Below, in pieces: positions 1 to 11,100 of a DNA stretch of 64,000 nt. Below the pieces are notes generated by a model. It searched no databases. It saw nothing but the letters and a program-made list of their open reading frames with translations, and was not told the origin of the DNA. This DNA comes from Lepturacanthus savala (Eukaryota > Chordata > Actinopteri > Scombriformes > Trichiuridae): the NCBI GenBank assembly GCA_030544235.1, contig CM060469.1, forward strand, positions 14,688,017 through 14,752,016. Direction: 5' to 3'. The position numbers and the translations under genes are program-made. How positions within the stretch are numbered: position 1 is the stretch's first letter; every line of letters begins with the position of its first letter.

Positions 1-399
1 ATAAGAAAAAACAAAATTCAAGAATATGATTTCTCAGTTATTCCACATTGAAATGATTTAAATGTTAACAAGTGCAAATATCTTAGTCCAATGTTGAACA
101 GAATTATCCTGAAATATCTTATTCCATTTGCTGATAATTTAGCCTTTTTTCTTGAGTTTTGTTAATTTACTCGTGTTTTTTTAAATACGATTGAATTGCT
201 TGAGTTTTAATCTTAATGGTGTTTTTTCATCTCATATTTTGAAACATATATATTTAGATAATAGATATTTTCCCCTGTTAAGATTTTCTGCAGTGCATTG
301 AACAATATTTAGTGGTTTTTAAGCAGCAGGTGAAGTTATTTCCTGTCTTACAAACCATTTATAAAGCAAAACTGTAAATATCGTATCCCTTGAGCCTCA

Positions 400-543
400 A
401 AGATTTTTTCTCACTTCACATTTCTGTGAAGAAACAGGAACTGGTCCATTATTGTCACTTTGTACAGTTATCATCCAGCGGGCCGGACTGGACCCTTTAG
501 CGGCACCAGTTCTGACTCCTGGGCCGCATGTTTGACACCCCTG
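400..543 (-). repeat. Fragment of a fish interspersed repeat with CAGGGGTGTCAAAC end
   Basis: Read on the minus strand, the sequence begins at 543 with CAGGGGTGTCAAACATGCGG, the kind of terminus seen on a very common vertebrate non-autonomous DNA transposon group. The other end is not clear, so this is a truncated copy with approximate bounds. Confidence 0.4.
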
Positions 544-740
544 CTTTAAAAGTGTATTAGTTTTATCCAAAATATTAAACTTCATCCGAAAAGTAATCAA
601 AGTGGCCAGAAAAATGGAGTGGAGTAGAAGTATAAAGATGCATAAAATGGAAATACTCAAGTAAAGTACAATTACTTCAGAATTGTATTTCAGTAAAGTA
701 CTAAACTAAATGTACTTAGTTACTTTTCACCACTGTCTAT
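540..740. repeat. Partial copy of a hAT-like fish repeat
   Basis: The stretch contains the phrases ACTCAAGTAAAGTAC and GTACTTAGTTACTTTTCACC and ends near CACCACTG. These are typical of the abundant fish element whose other end reads CAGTGGTGGAAAGTAAC. It appears to be the right-hand part only. A longer copy lies at 5978-6724 and a related fragment at about 54800-55460. Confidence 0.5.
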
Positions 741-889
741 GACATAACTACCGGTTTCTTTTTCTTTCTTTCTTACCAAGAGAAAACTACTTAAATGTTA
801 TAGTAAAACAGCAAAACCACACTATAACAATAATATAAATAGATAGATGGATTTTCCATTATTTCAAAACTCTCAATCAACTGAGAAAT

Positions 890-1060
890 GGAATCAGCCC
901 ATATTCAGAAACTGTCTTAAAATAAGCCGCCAGGACTTCAGTGGAGCTGTGTCATAAATGTCAGAACAAGGACCTGTTGACCAGCTTCAGAGAGAAGATC
1001 AAAATTATGTTGAGATGATTTTTGGTTCTTAAAACCACATATGGGATGATATGGGACCTA
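890..1060. repeat. Probable fragment of the piggyBac-like MITE family
   Basis: The right end reads GATGATATGGGACCTATAAA, which resembles the right terminus GATATGGGACCT of the intact 207-base element at 9700-9906. The interior is diverged and the left end is not clean. Confidence 0.35.
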
Positions 1061-1260
1061 TAAATGAAATATATATTTCACCCTCCAGGGTTATTTATCT
1101 ATGTGTTTTGAGACAGTATTTAGGAAAGATAGAAATTTACAGAGCATAGTATTGTACAGTGAAATAAATAAATTAGTGAAATGGAAAAAAACACTTAATA
1201 AATCAGAGGGTTGTTGTAGCTAGTTAAACATGCTGTGATTGTTTTTGAACACTTTAAAGA

Positions 1261-1262
<2 letters not shown>

Positions 1263-1328
<66 letters not shown>
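1263..1328. repeat. (AT)33 microsatellite
   Basis: Uninterrupted AT dinucleotide tract of 66 bases, seen directly. It is self-complementary and able to form a cruciform or hairpin. Confidence 0.98.
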
Positions 1329-1331
<3 letters not shown>

Positions 1332-2477
1332 CTTATTGGAAGAATATTCACACCGTCTAGTTTTAAATGATTCCACACTTTTATTTGAGATAAATTAGTA
1401 AGTTGCCAATGAAAAATAGTAAAAGATGACTATTTTAAATAAATAAATCTCTTCTTTTAAATGCTGCTCTCCCTTTCTCTTTTCCTTTTTAAGTGGCCTT
1501 CTTTCTCTCTCTCACTCTCTCCGAGCCTGCTCCGTCCATAAATGCCACGATCAAAGTCTTCACTTTATTGGTGTTAGACTTGACCTCTCACCCCACTCTG
1601 CCAAATGTCAGCACACCACATCTCCCTGCTCCAGCTGTTATAAATAAAGAAGCCGAGGCCCAGATTCTTACACATCCCTGGGATACAGACTGTCTTGTAA
1701 ACAGCCTCTTAGACATGACCTCACTGAGCAGAGGAGGTCATGATGATAAAAAGGCAGATAGCAGATCGCCTTGGTGCAGGAGTGTGAATAAAGCTAACAC
1801 TACCGAGGCTGAAATGTTTTCAATGGACCAGGTGGGTTAAGTGAAATATATTGCACCTGAAATTTAGGCTGCAGGTCACCTTGACCAGTAAGATAACATC
1901 CTGCTAAACTCTCACTGCTTGCATTATTTGTCAAGGACCACCTTAGAGTCTAGGTATTTTAATGGCTTTTACTCCCTTTTTTTTTTTTTTTGGCGCTTTT
2001 ACAGATGCTCCTTGGTGATTCTACGACGAGAAAAACTAGTTTAAACTTCCAGCTGCCCAGCAGAGGGCAGAATAAGCCTATTGCTTTTTTTTCCCTCTTT
2101 CTTTTCGCCTGCCTCCCTCTCACCATGAAGCGACTCGGTTTAAATCTGTATATTTTACTTCCTTTTTCTCTCTCTCTCTGGTTTCAGTCCGGAGCTGGAG
2201 CTGGCGTTTTTACGGTGCAGGATGATTTGTTTTGTGTCTTTGTTCTAACCGACAGACGCCCGCCCCACGCTTTTTTTCTCTCCCTGTCAAACTCGCTCTT
2301 TGCCCTGCATCCCTTCCCTCCTCATTCCGGCCTCAATTTCTCTCTGTAAGTGGTTGTCATGGTTCAAATCCTGAATTTATGCACCCATGGGAGAGGTTTG
2401 CAGCTCCGCATGACTCTGGATACCGGACCAGGAACACAGACTTGTGGGCAGCATGTGTATACTGTATGTACACACAG

Positions 2478-2478
<1 letters not shown>

Positions 2479-2546
<68 letters not shown>
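2479..2546. repeat. (CA)34 microsatellite
   Basis: Uninterrupted CA tract of 68 bases. Several apparent open frames encoding Thr-His repeats run through it and are artefacts. Confidence 0.98.
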
Positions 2547-2548
<2 letters not shown>

Positions 2549-3088
2549 CAGGAATTTATCTCCTCAAGAACATTTTACTGCACACAAGCACAAGGCTGGC
2601 AATCCAAAGGCTCACATATTTCAGAGCAGACCGATTCTTTGTATATGACTTAATTTCAGCCACCTGTAGAGTTTCCACATTCACTTCACAGTCTACGTTC
2701 CAGTTTATGTCTGTGTAACCCAGGACAGCTCAATCCTCTGGCTGCCTGCCCAGGTACACCTTATAGCTGCAGCTAATGAACCATAGCATTGGTGCCAAAC
2801 AGGGCAGCGGGGAATAAGGAGTGCATATGGGCTGGATATGGCGAAGCCCGTCCCCAACTCCGTTGACCCCGGTCAGAGGAATCCTGCGGGGCCAGTATAC
2901 CCCCCACACCCCCACCACACCACCACCACCACACCTCCTGCACCCCCACAAACTCAATTACATCCATTAGTCATTGGGTGAAGTGCCAGAAATGGCTCCC
3001 ATGCTCACATCAGTTGCAGGACCCCAAAAAATTTCCTTGGGTAATGTTTGGAGACCTGTAAACTTCCTAAAGTGAACCACACATGCAC

Positions 3089-3405
3089 AGCAAAAACTGA
3101 AACCTTAACAAGTAAAAAATATCTTATTTTTGGGACATTTAGTACAATATTAAATATAATTATCTAATTGCGCTGGCAGATAATTTTGCTTCAATTTTTT
3201 TTTTCTTGCTTTTAGTCAATTTAATCTTTTTTTTTTTTAAAAGAGAATTGTTAGTCTCATTGGTCTCAAATTGACCCAAATCAGGAAAAGGAAAATTTGA
3301 AATAAGCACAATTATCTGCCAGTGCAATAAGATAATTCCACTTAATATTGGACTAATTTTACCAAAAACAAGCGATTTTTACTTAAGTTTTCAGTTTGTG
3401 CTGTG
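3089..3405. repeat. Foldback (long inverted repeat) element
   Basis: The left arm (about 3089-3205) opens with CAGCAAAAACTGAAA and contains GGCAGATAATTTTGCTTC. The right arm (about 3290-3405), read in reverse complement, opens with CAGCACAAACTGAAAAC and contains GGCAGATAATTGTGCTT. The arms are about 110 bases each around a T-rich spacer. This is the structure of a foldback MITE; a diverged half copy may lie at about 60-180. Superfamily not determined. Confidence 0.7.
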
Positions 3406-3900
3406 TATAAATGCACGCACACACACAAAAACACACATACACACACACATCCCCAGGGCTCTCCATAAATGGCACCTGACCTGTAAAAGCTGATTTGGTG
3501 TTAAATGTCCTTTTATTCTCAGGTGGTGTTTACTGCCACAGGAAAACATGGCTTACGATGGCAGACACCGTGCTGTGTTTTCCATACTGTGGAAAGGCCA
3601 AATAAGTCCTGTGTGTAATTTAGCTGATTGTGCACTTTTTTAAGTCTATTTTTGGTTTAGTTTGTTTTTGTATTTATTAGCACCAATAGTCAGTAGGAAA
3701 TGAGCTGGGGGGGGGGGCATGCAACAATAGTCCCAAGCTGAACTCAAAACAGGGGACGTGGTCAGTTCTATCAGCCATCATTATACTGATTAGAGAAAAA
3801 CTAAGTGATTAGGAGAATGGTGTTGTGAGATATAGGGGATGGAACTCTGAGAGTGGCTGGAGCTGCATTGGACAGTGGAGCAGAGTGAGTGTGTTAGTTT

Positions 3901-3934
3901 GTGTGTGTGTGTGTGTGTGTGTGGGGGGGGGGGG
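3901..3934. repeat. (GT)11 followed by a 12-base G run
   Basis: GT dinucleotides run directly into a homopolymeric G tract. Other long G runs in the window lie at 4974-4987, 26884-26897 and 31558-31569. Confidence 0.95.
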
Positions 3935-3949
3935 TCTCTGTCACAGCCC

Positions 3950-4400
3950 CTCCTGGGTAATTGGCTCCAGATGTGAGGCAGCGTGGCCCCTGCGCCAGCG
4001 AGGCGTCAGGGCCGCATTAAGAGCTCAGCTCAGGGCCGACGGGATCGCAGAGTGACGAGCTCACCCCCAAAAAAACACAGAGCGAGCCCCACACTGCGCC
4101 ACTGACCACTGGGCCTCATCCGTCAGTTGCCTTCCTGCCTCTCAACCCCGGCTCATCGTCGGGCCAAAATAACCAAGCGCTGCCTTAAAGCATCACAGCC
4201 CCGTCCTCCTCCTTGTTTATTTACCAAGGGCTTATTTCACTCTTGACCTTGATTTCTACACTGACAATATGAAATCGCTGCTATTCTCCCTCCGAGGCTT
4301 ATTACGTGTCGGTGACTATGGTGACAGCAATCTCGAAGTCAAGTCTATTTTATGTCATTGTGTTTCTGCTATTGTGTTTGTCCTGATTGTGGACTGACAG
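3950..4400. promoter_or_regulatory. Candidate conserved noncoding (enhancer-like) block
   Basis: This stretch is non-repetitive and GC-richer than the AT-rich flank around it, has no sensible open frame, and contains tidy binding-site-like words such as TTGTTTATTTACC, a forkhead-type motif, near 4213-4225. It reads like constrained noncoding DNA, but only alignment to other fish could show that. Low confidence, inference only. Confidence 0.2.
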
Positions 4401-5977
4401 GTGATGAACATGCCAGGCAATTCTTCCCCGTGAGGGCTGTTTTGAGAGTCTCTATTCAGAGACGGCAACATGTTTGCGGCACACAATGGCTAAAGCACTG
4501 GAGCTTTCAGTGTTTTTGGTGAAAGGCGGCTTTGTTCGTCTCGTGGGTGCCTTGACACCCACAATGGCAGGGAGGTGAAGCATGTCACGCATCTACATCT
4601 GCAGCGTGTAAGACTCAGAGACACACCGGCTGAAAAGCAGTTGACAATAATCTTATGACGTTGTGCATAAGCGCAGCCCGTGGAGCTGATGTCTGAGATA
4701 ATGCTCCTTCCTTCGTGTTGCAGACTCCTGTGCGCTGATATCACCCTAATAGGAAGTCTTTCCTCATTCGCGGGCCCTTTATCAATACGATTTCACAAAA
4801 AAAAGCAAATGGTAATTTGAGCGTGAAAAGAGTCAAATTCTACAAAGACTGGGGTATCTGCAGTCTCAAAAAAAGAGCCCTCAGAGTGAGGAATTCGGAT
4901 AGAGCGTGGGAATCGATTAAAAAGCAGAAAAGCGGCATGGGGTGATGGAGAAGCAGGGAACATGGAAAACGGAGGGGGGGGGGGGGGATTTAGATGGAGA
5001 GCACTTCATCAGTGATGACACCTGCGTATCGATGGCATTTGCTGAGTTGCAGTCTGCCACCATGACTAACAAGGAAAAGCAGCTCATCATGCCAGCGTGC
5101 ATTAAAAGACTTATGTGAAAAGACCCTTGAAGCACCTTTCAACCAGGAATGCCTGTTGAACAAGATTATGCGGGTAAACAGAAAGCAGATGTTGTGCGTG
5201 CTGGCCGCTCCGCTGCAGCTCTCTGACATCCACTACCTGTGAAGGCACGTTGATCTGATGTTGTTGAAACACAACCAGGAAGAGGAAGTCGAATGTTCCA
5301 CCGGCGACGTCTGCCAATACTAATCTGTGGAGACCTGAAGTCAAACCGAACATGTTAGACCGCTGGGCGCTTTCCAAAGAATCCACTCCGCGAAGGCTGT
5401 AATAAAGCAATAAGATGTCGATCTGTGTCAAAGGTCAACGTAAGGACATGGGGATCAAATCACGATTTCCATCAACAGAAAATCATTTTCAAAAAACACA
5501 GCCGACACCTCTTAAAACAATACAAGCTCGGAGGCTGCCAACAGGGATTTAATTTCAGCCCACCATCGCTCCTGCGCCTCATTCCATCCTTTAACCCTGG
5601 GAGATGGTGTTGTCATACTGCTGGACATGGGCCCAGGGTGTGAGTGAGTTTAACTAAACAAAAACACTCCCACCCTGGGCTGAGGACACAGAGCCCAGTT
5701 CAGACCTTCATAAAAACAGCGCTGGTCCGTGTTAACGTGCACGTTTCCAGCATATGGTTATCTCTTAGTTCCGAATTAGGCAAGCAAGGAGTGTCAATGA
5801 AATGAAATGAAGACAAACCGGGAGCTGCTGTGAACTGAGTCTGACACTAGGTGGTAATCTTGTGTTGCGTATGGGCCACTCACTGGTTCCCATAGGAACC
5901 CATGTAGGAGCGTTAGAGGGTGTTTTATTCCTGAAAGAGCTTCAGATTTCTCCTGATGATATCACCGATATTACCAA

Positions 5978-6724
5978 CAGTGGTGGAAAGTAACAAAGTG
6001 CCTTTACGCACAAATTTGTACTTTACTAAATGCTGTTTTATGTCTCCCCCACGGCATTTGAAAGGGAAAAAAATATATACTTTATATTTCAGATAAAAAT
6101 TTAACAGTTAATTTTTCATATGAGGTTACAAAACAGTGCCTTGTTCATTTTAACCTGGTCGTTAACCTTTCTCGTTTGGGAACTTTTTCAACAGCTGTGT
6201 CTACTTGGAGCTTCTTGTCCTGTTTCAAATGTCTATGAGCTGTTGGCAAAGAAACTTCCGCCTCCGATTCTTCAGATGGTTTGATTTAAATAACTGATTG
6301 AGGTGCAAAGAGGTCAAAACATCCAATATTTCACACACACAAAAAAGCAAAGATTAGAGAAAAGTCAAATAAATGAATATAAAAGGTATGTAGCAGAATT
6401 TGCCCTTTTCTTCTTTTCTACCCCATTAATCATCTCATGGCCCTTTGGAGGGAGCCTGATCTCTAGGTTGGGAACCACTGGACTAAATTACTGAACTGAA
6501 CAGTAAATAAAGTACCTAAAAATAGCTCAATCTCAACAGCAACATACTACTTAGGCTTCATATGCATCATAATAAACATGTCAGTCATCTTTTCTTTTTC
6601 AAGTCCTTTTACTTTTGATACTTTTAAGCACATTATGCTGACAATTCTTCTTGCATAATGGAGGATTTTGAAATTTTTGCATTGGTATTTTTGCTTAAGA
6701 ATTCAAGCACTTTTCCCACCACTG
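5978..6724. repeat. hAT-like non-autonomous element with CAGTGGTGGAAAG termini
   Basis: The left end is CAGTGGTGGAAAGTAAC and the right end is CTTTTCCCACCACTG, giving an element of about 747 bases with imperfect terminal inverted repeats. A second repeat end, GGTTGGGAACCACTGG, lies inside at about 6466-6482, so the copy appears to contain a nested element. No clean target-site duplication is visible. There is no transposase frame. Confidence 0.6.
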
Positions 6725-8040
6725 ACCACTACATGTAATCTTTAAAGCAGTCAAAATACATAGTGAGAGTTTTGGGTTTTCTTGGGAGTGTCCTTCAGAG
6801 AAGTTGGTGGAGGACGGGGATATTTCTGGGGAACCTCCTTTAAGGGGGTGTGAAGCGTGGGCAGCCTCTGTTTTCTGCAGGGACCGTTGGGCTGGTCTGC
6901 CTAATTCCTTAGATTAAAAGCAGCAGTCGGGTGGCCGTAGGTTCCAGAGGCAGCATGAAGACAATCTAAACAGCATCATGATTGGAAACGTACCGAGCAT
7001 GTGGCTTTCATTAGCCACAGGCTGAACCCACTGCTCAACACTGAGGAGCAGGTCTCAGCATCAATACTGTGCCTGCCAATCAAATACACAACCATGAACG
7101 TGACATGTTACTGATGAGCTATCCACAACACAGATAAAGACGTTTAGGCAGCTTAATGAAACTGACAGATTGTAGTAGGACATAAAAATAATAATAATTA
7201 TAATAATCTGGAGGAAAACTTTTTTTTTAATTATAATCACATACAGAACATTGTATTTAACTATCCTATCTAGATGTGTGCTTTGAGTTCAGTTTTTTTT
7301 TTAATCACAGGAGGAGCAGCAAAAGATTTTATACATCTGGTTTGATTTGAACTGTAAGTGACAAATCAGTACCTGATAAAAATAAAAACAAGAACTTTAA
7401 AAAGAAAATAAAATAAGAAAAAAAATGTAAAGTGTATACAATAAAAAATTATTGTATATGTAAACTGAAAATGTGCCATTAAAAAAAATAAAGCAGTAAA
7501 CCTCACACATTTATGGCTTTGACTTGGTCAAGAGTATTTTCAAATACTCATAGAAGGCTTTTAGGTTACAAAAAGCATGATTCTTCACATAGAACAGTAC
7601 AATGGCAGAAAGTTAAAATGGAAACGGCAAGAAGAACAAATATTACTTCAGATAAATTGGAAGGTGATAGAACCGCTTGACATTTTGTGTTCTTATACTT
7701 CACTCCTTAGGTGTTGCATTCAGATTAAAAATAAGCAAAAATGGGTTTATATTTACAGCCTTCCAGAGTTGCAAATAATCTCCCTAAATTGAAGTTCAAA
7801 ACTCTCTGTTGAAAAGATGTGTAAAATGATTGAAAACAAACATGGAGTCCTGTTTTTTTAGTGTAAATGTCCTGAGTTTGGTCCATGTTTTCCTGTTATA
7901 CAGTACAGAAGAAAAAAGATTGTTTGTTCCCTCACTTCATCCTATATGTAGTTTCTTTGGCAGGTTTTTCCCTTATTTGATCCTATGCTTAATTTGGTAG
8001 AGAGGGGTGTGTGTATGTGTGTGGGGTGGGGGTGGGGGGA

Positions 8041-8124
8041 TTAGGAGTTTTGCACCCATGAGATGATGATGACAGAGAGGCTGATGATTCCTGTAATCAA
8101 ACCAAGGACCAGCAGAACCATTGC
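8041..8124 (-). CDS. slc38a6: slc38a6 coding exon 16 (last)
   Basis: Residues 429-455 and the TAA stop at 8043-8041. Final hydrophobic helix and the short tail SWVQNS. Confidence 0.95.
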   Translation of the reverse strand, partial: AMVLLVLGLITGIISLSVIIISWVQNS

Positions 8125-11100
8125 CTGCAAAGAGCACACACAGAGACATACAGTTAACATTGTACATAAAAGGAAACTCTGCACATTTCCACAAACAAAA
8201 AGGTGAGGACTGTAGTTACTGTAGTAAGATATATCTGAACAAGGTGCAGTTACCCCAATAGAGTCAAAAGATTTGAGGGGCTGCCTGCTGATCTTGAGGT
8301 AGAAGATGCCTGGGAAAACAAACAGGAGGCAGCTGGACGTTGTGGATCCTGGGGAACAAAGAATGAAATGCGGATGAAAGGCACAGGAAAAAAAAAAGAA
8401 AAAGAAAAATCACAGACCAAACTGCACGTCTGACAATAGCAGCTTCATAAACTGTTTGAGCCGGACTGCACCATTAATTATTCATAAGCGGATACTGTGA
8501 TTTTGGCCACCGTGATCAATAATTGCGGAATATTGACATCTTGGCTGAGATCTTTTCTGGCTGCTTCTAATGTCTGCTGGAGCTGGGAACAGATTAGTGC
8601 ACAGGATGTGGAGGCAACAGTTAAGCAAAATAACTGGTGAGTAGAATAATAATAAAAAAGAAATCCTATTTATCTGTGATTTATAAATATAATCATAATA
8701 TCAAGCATCATAAAGACTTTTCTCTTCTTGAACTCTAATGTACATACCGACTACTCCAAACACTTGACTGATATCAGGGACAAAAAGGGCCAGCAGCAGC
8801 ACCACACCCAGGATCGCTAGAGTTACAGTGATGTGGATCAACCAGGAGAAGGGACGATTTGCACACAGCACCAAGAGCACAGCCTTACGAGCCTAGGACA
8901 CACACGCACGCACGCACGCATGCACACACACACACAACTGAGTTAATCGTTCTAATGATCGTGAACGCTTGAGAAAGCAGGCAGACAAGTAATATGAAAC
9001 TCAACTTTATATATTTAGAATATGTAAATTAAACGCAGTTTAAAAAAGCTTAACAATTAAAAAGGGGGGAATTTATCAAATTGAATGAAATTGATAAATA
9101 ATATTACTAGGTAATAAACTTTCCATAAAGCATGCAGAGATACAAATAAAAGGACAAGTAAAATATATTTTACACTAAAATCTCAAAGGCCTTGATTTCA
9201 AGTAATTTACCAGAATTGAGCAAAGTAACAATTAGTTTCCTTTTCATGTCCTTCAGTACTTTGCATTTGTGTAAGAAGAAGTCAACACTTACAGGGAACT
9301 GGATGAGTGGCACAGTCAGCAGCACGGCCATCAGGATGGCTAGCCGCACCACAATAACCATGATGTCTTGGCGCATGATCTTCACGTAGCTAAACAGCAG
9401 CTCAGAGTCCACGTGAGCTACAATGGAGCAAACAACAGAGTTGAGGTTGGCAATAAGGACACGTGTGCTATGACTCGGTAAAGGAGCTACAGTGGTTTAC
9501 AGTAGTTTCTCCTTCCTCTCTGTGGTATGTCCCTGCTGGCTTACCGTAGAACGTGAGGTAGCCAAACAGCGCAGAAATGAGGTAAAGCAGGAAGCTGAGG
9601 CTAATGCTGACGTTCGTAACATTCTGCATTCTGGTCTTAGAGGGTCTGAGCGACACAAGGACAAGTCATGTTAACAGACAATAGATTCTATGGCTTTAAA
9701 GGTCCCATATCGTAGAAAGGGAGATTTTAATTGCTTTTCATTATAAGGAAGGTCTAGATTCTATGTCCCATATTTGAAAACACTCAAATGGAGAAATGAA
9801 AACAATCTAAAACCAGTTCTCAGGACTTCTGTGAAGGTCAAATCTATTTTATAAATAATATCAAAGCTTTAAATGAAACCTTGGAAACGTGTAGGATATG
9901 GGACCTTTAAATGAAATAGTGAAAGTAAAAAGAGCTGCAACGCTGACCGGTCCAGTTCGCAGTAGATTGGCAGGATAGACGTGTGGCACAGAAAGGAAAA
10001 GGCCATGGTGGGGATGGCGAAGGCACTCTAAAACACACACATCAGACAGAGCAGAGCTGTCATTAGCAAGTTATCGGCTTACACTGTTACAAAGGAGCGA
10101 GGGGGGAGGTGGGGCAAGGTGTTGTTTGTTTAGTAGCAGCTACCATCTGGGCTGCAGAATGTGATGATACAAAGCTCAGGTGTGAACATCCCTTAAATTA
10201 TTTTATATACGAGATGTAAAAATACACCTCTAAATACCACGCAGGCATTGTTTTTATTTTGTACAGCTGGAACCAATGTGTGCATTGGTGTAATTCTGCA
10301 TGCCTCTAGGTGTATGTGTGAATGTGAGTGGCAGCTGTTCCTCCCACACACAGCCCATCCTTTATAGGCTAGAGAGTGTGACTTGTCACCAGAGTCAAAC
10401 AACAGCGGACCTACTTTCAACACTCCTCGCTGCCACCGTGCCACCTCGCTCGACTCTGCGAGTGCAGCGTGTGCAGACAGAAACAGTGGTTTCATATGCG
10501 GCACGTACCTTGCTGGAGAAGACAAAGAGTTTGGGCGTACATTCTGAGTCAGACGAATTTGATATCTGGAGAAACTGGGAGAGAAGAAGGGAGGGAGCGT
10601 GTTATTTCTGAGAGGAGATGACTTCTGCAGGGTAAAAGCTGAAATTCCACTACCTGGCTCTGGGGGTAAAAAGAAAAGAAAAGAAAAAAAAAAACAACCA
10701 TCTCTGTTAACCCATGCCAGGTCTAGAGTTATTTTATGGTCTTTATAATTCCTCAAGGTCAGAGGTTATTTCCAGGCTCAGGCGAGGTCACCTTAACTTC
10801 CTTCCCCTCCGGATTGGCACCATTCACCATACACAGCTCTTCTCTGGTCCTCATCAGCCAGAGCCGACCCAATCAGTAGATTCAATCTCCTGGGTTTTTC
10901 TTCTAATCCTGTGACCATGACCGTCAGGTCCCGGCTACCTACCTCACAGCTGTGTTATGTGATGCATGTGTCTGTGCGAAGGAATCAGGAGGTTGTTATT
11001 ACCTGGTCTCCACCTGGAAACGTGGTATCATTGTGCGGCAGTGGGCAGGGGATGGAGAACTTTTTCACCACAATCTGAGGAGGACAAAGCAACAGGTCAA

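Larger units (their letters stand above)
1..8040. other. Gene-free flank downstream of slc38a6
   Basis: No coding exon could be supported here. In the human block the next genes past SLC38A6 are TMEM30B and PRKCH; neither the long single exon expected of tmem30b nor the C2-domain first exon of prkch is visible. The stretch holds interspersed repeats (about 400-543, 540-740, 890-1060, 3089-3405, 5978-6724), microsatellites (1263-1328, 2479-2546, 3901-3934) and a GC-richer non-repetitive block around 3950-4400. The part next to 8040 should be the slc38a6 3' UTR; on the minus strand an ATTAAA-type signal is possible at 7226-7231, but I see no strong AATAAA. Confidence 0.6.

Noticed and set aside
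1493..1840. 115-codon plus-strand frame in the left flank
   Set aside because: No recognisable domain, low-complexity start, no splice or promoter support.
2232..2718. Open frames of up to 138 codons on both strands across the CA repeat
   Set aside because: They exist only because the CA tract has no stops; the translations are Thr-His or Cys-Val repeats with no domain.
1..8040. tmem30b or prkch exons expected from human gene order
   Set aside because: No frame in the region encodes their domains; they must lie beyond the window or have moved.
10193..10756. 187-codon minus-strand frame
   Set aside because: Shifted frame running across slc38a6 exon 10 and intron; the true exon (10565-10509) is in another frame and fits the splice phases.
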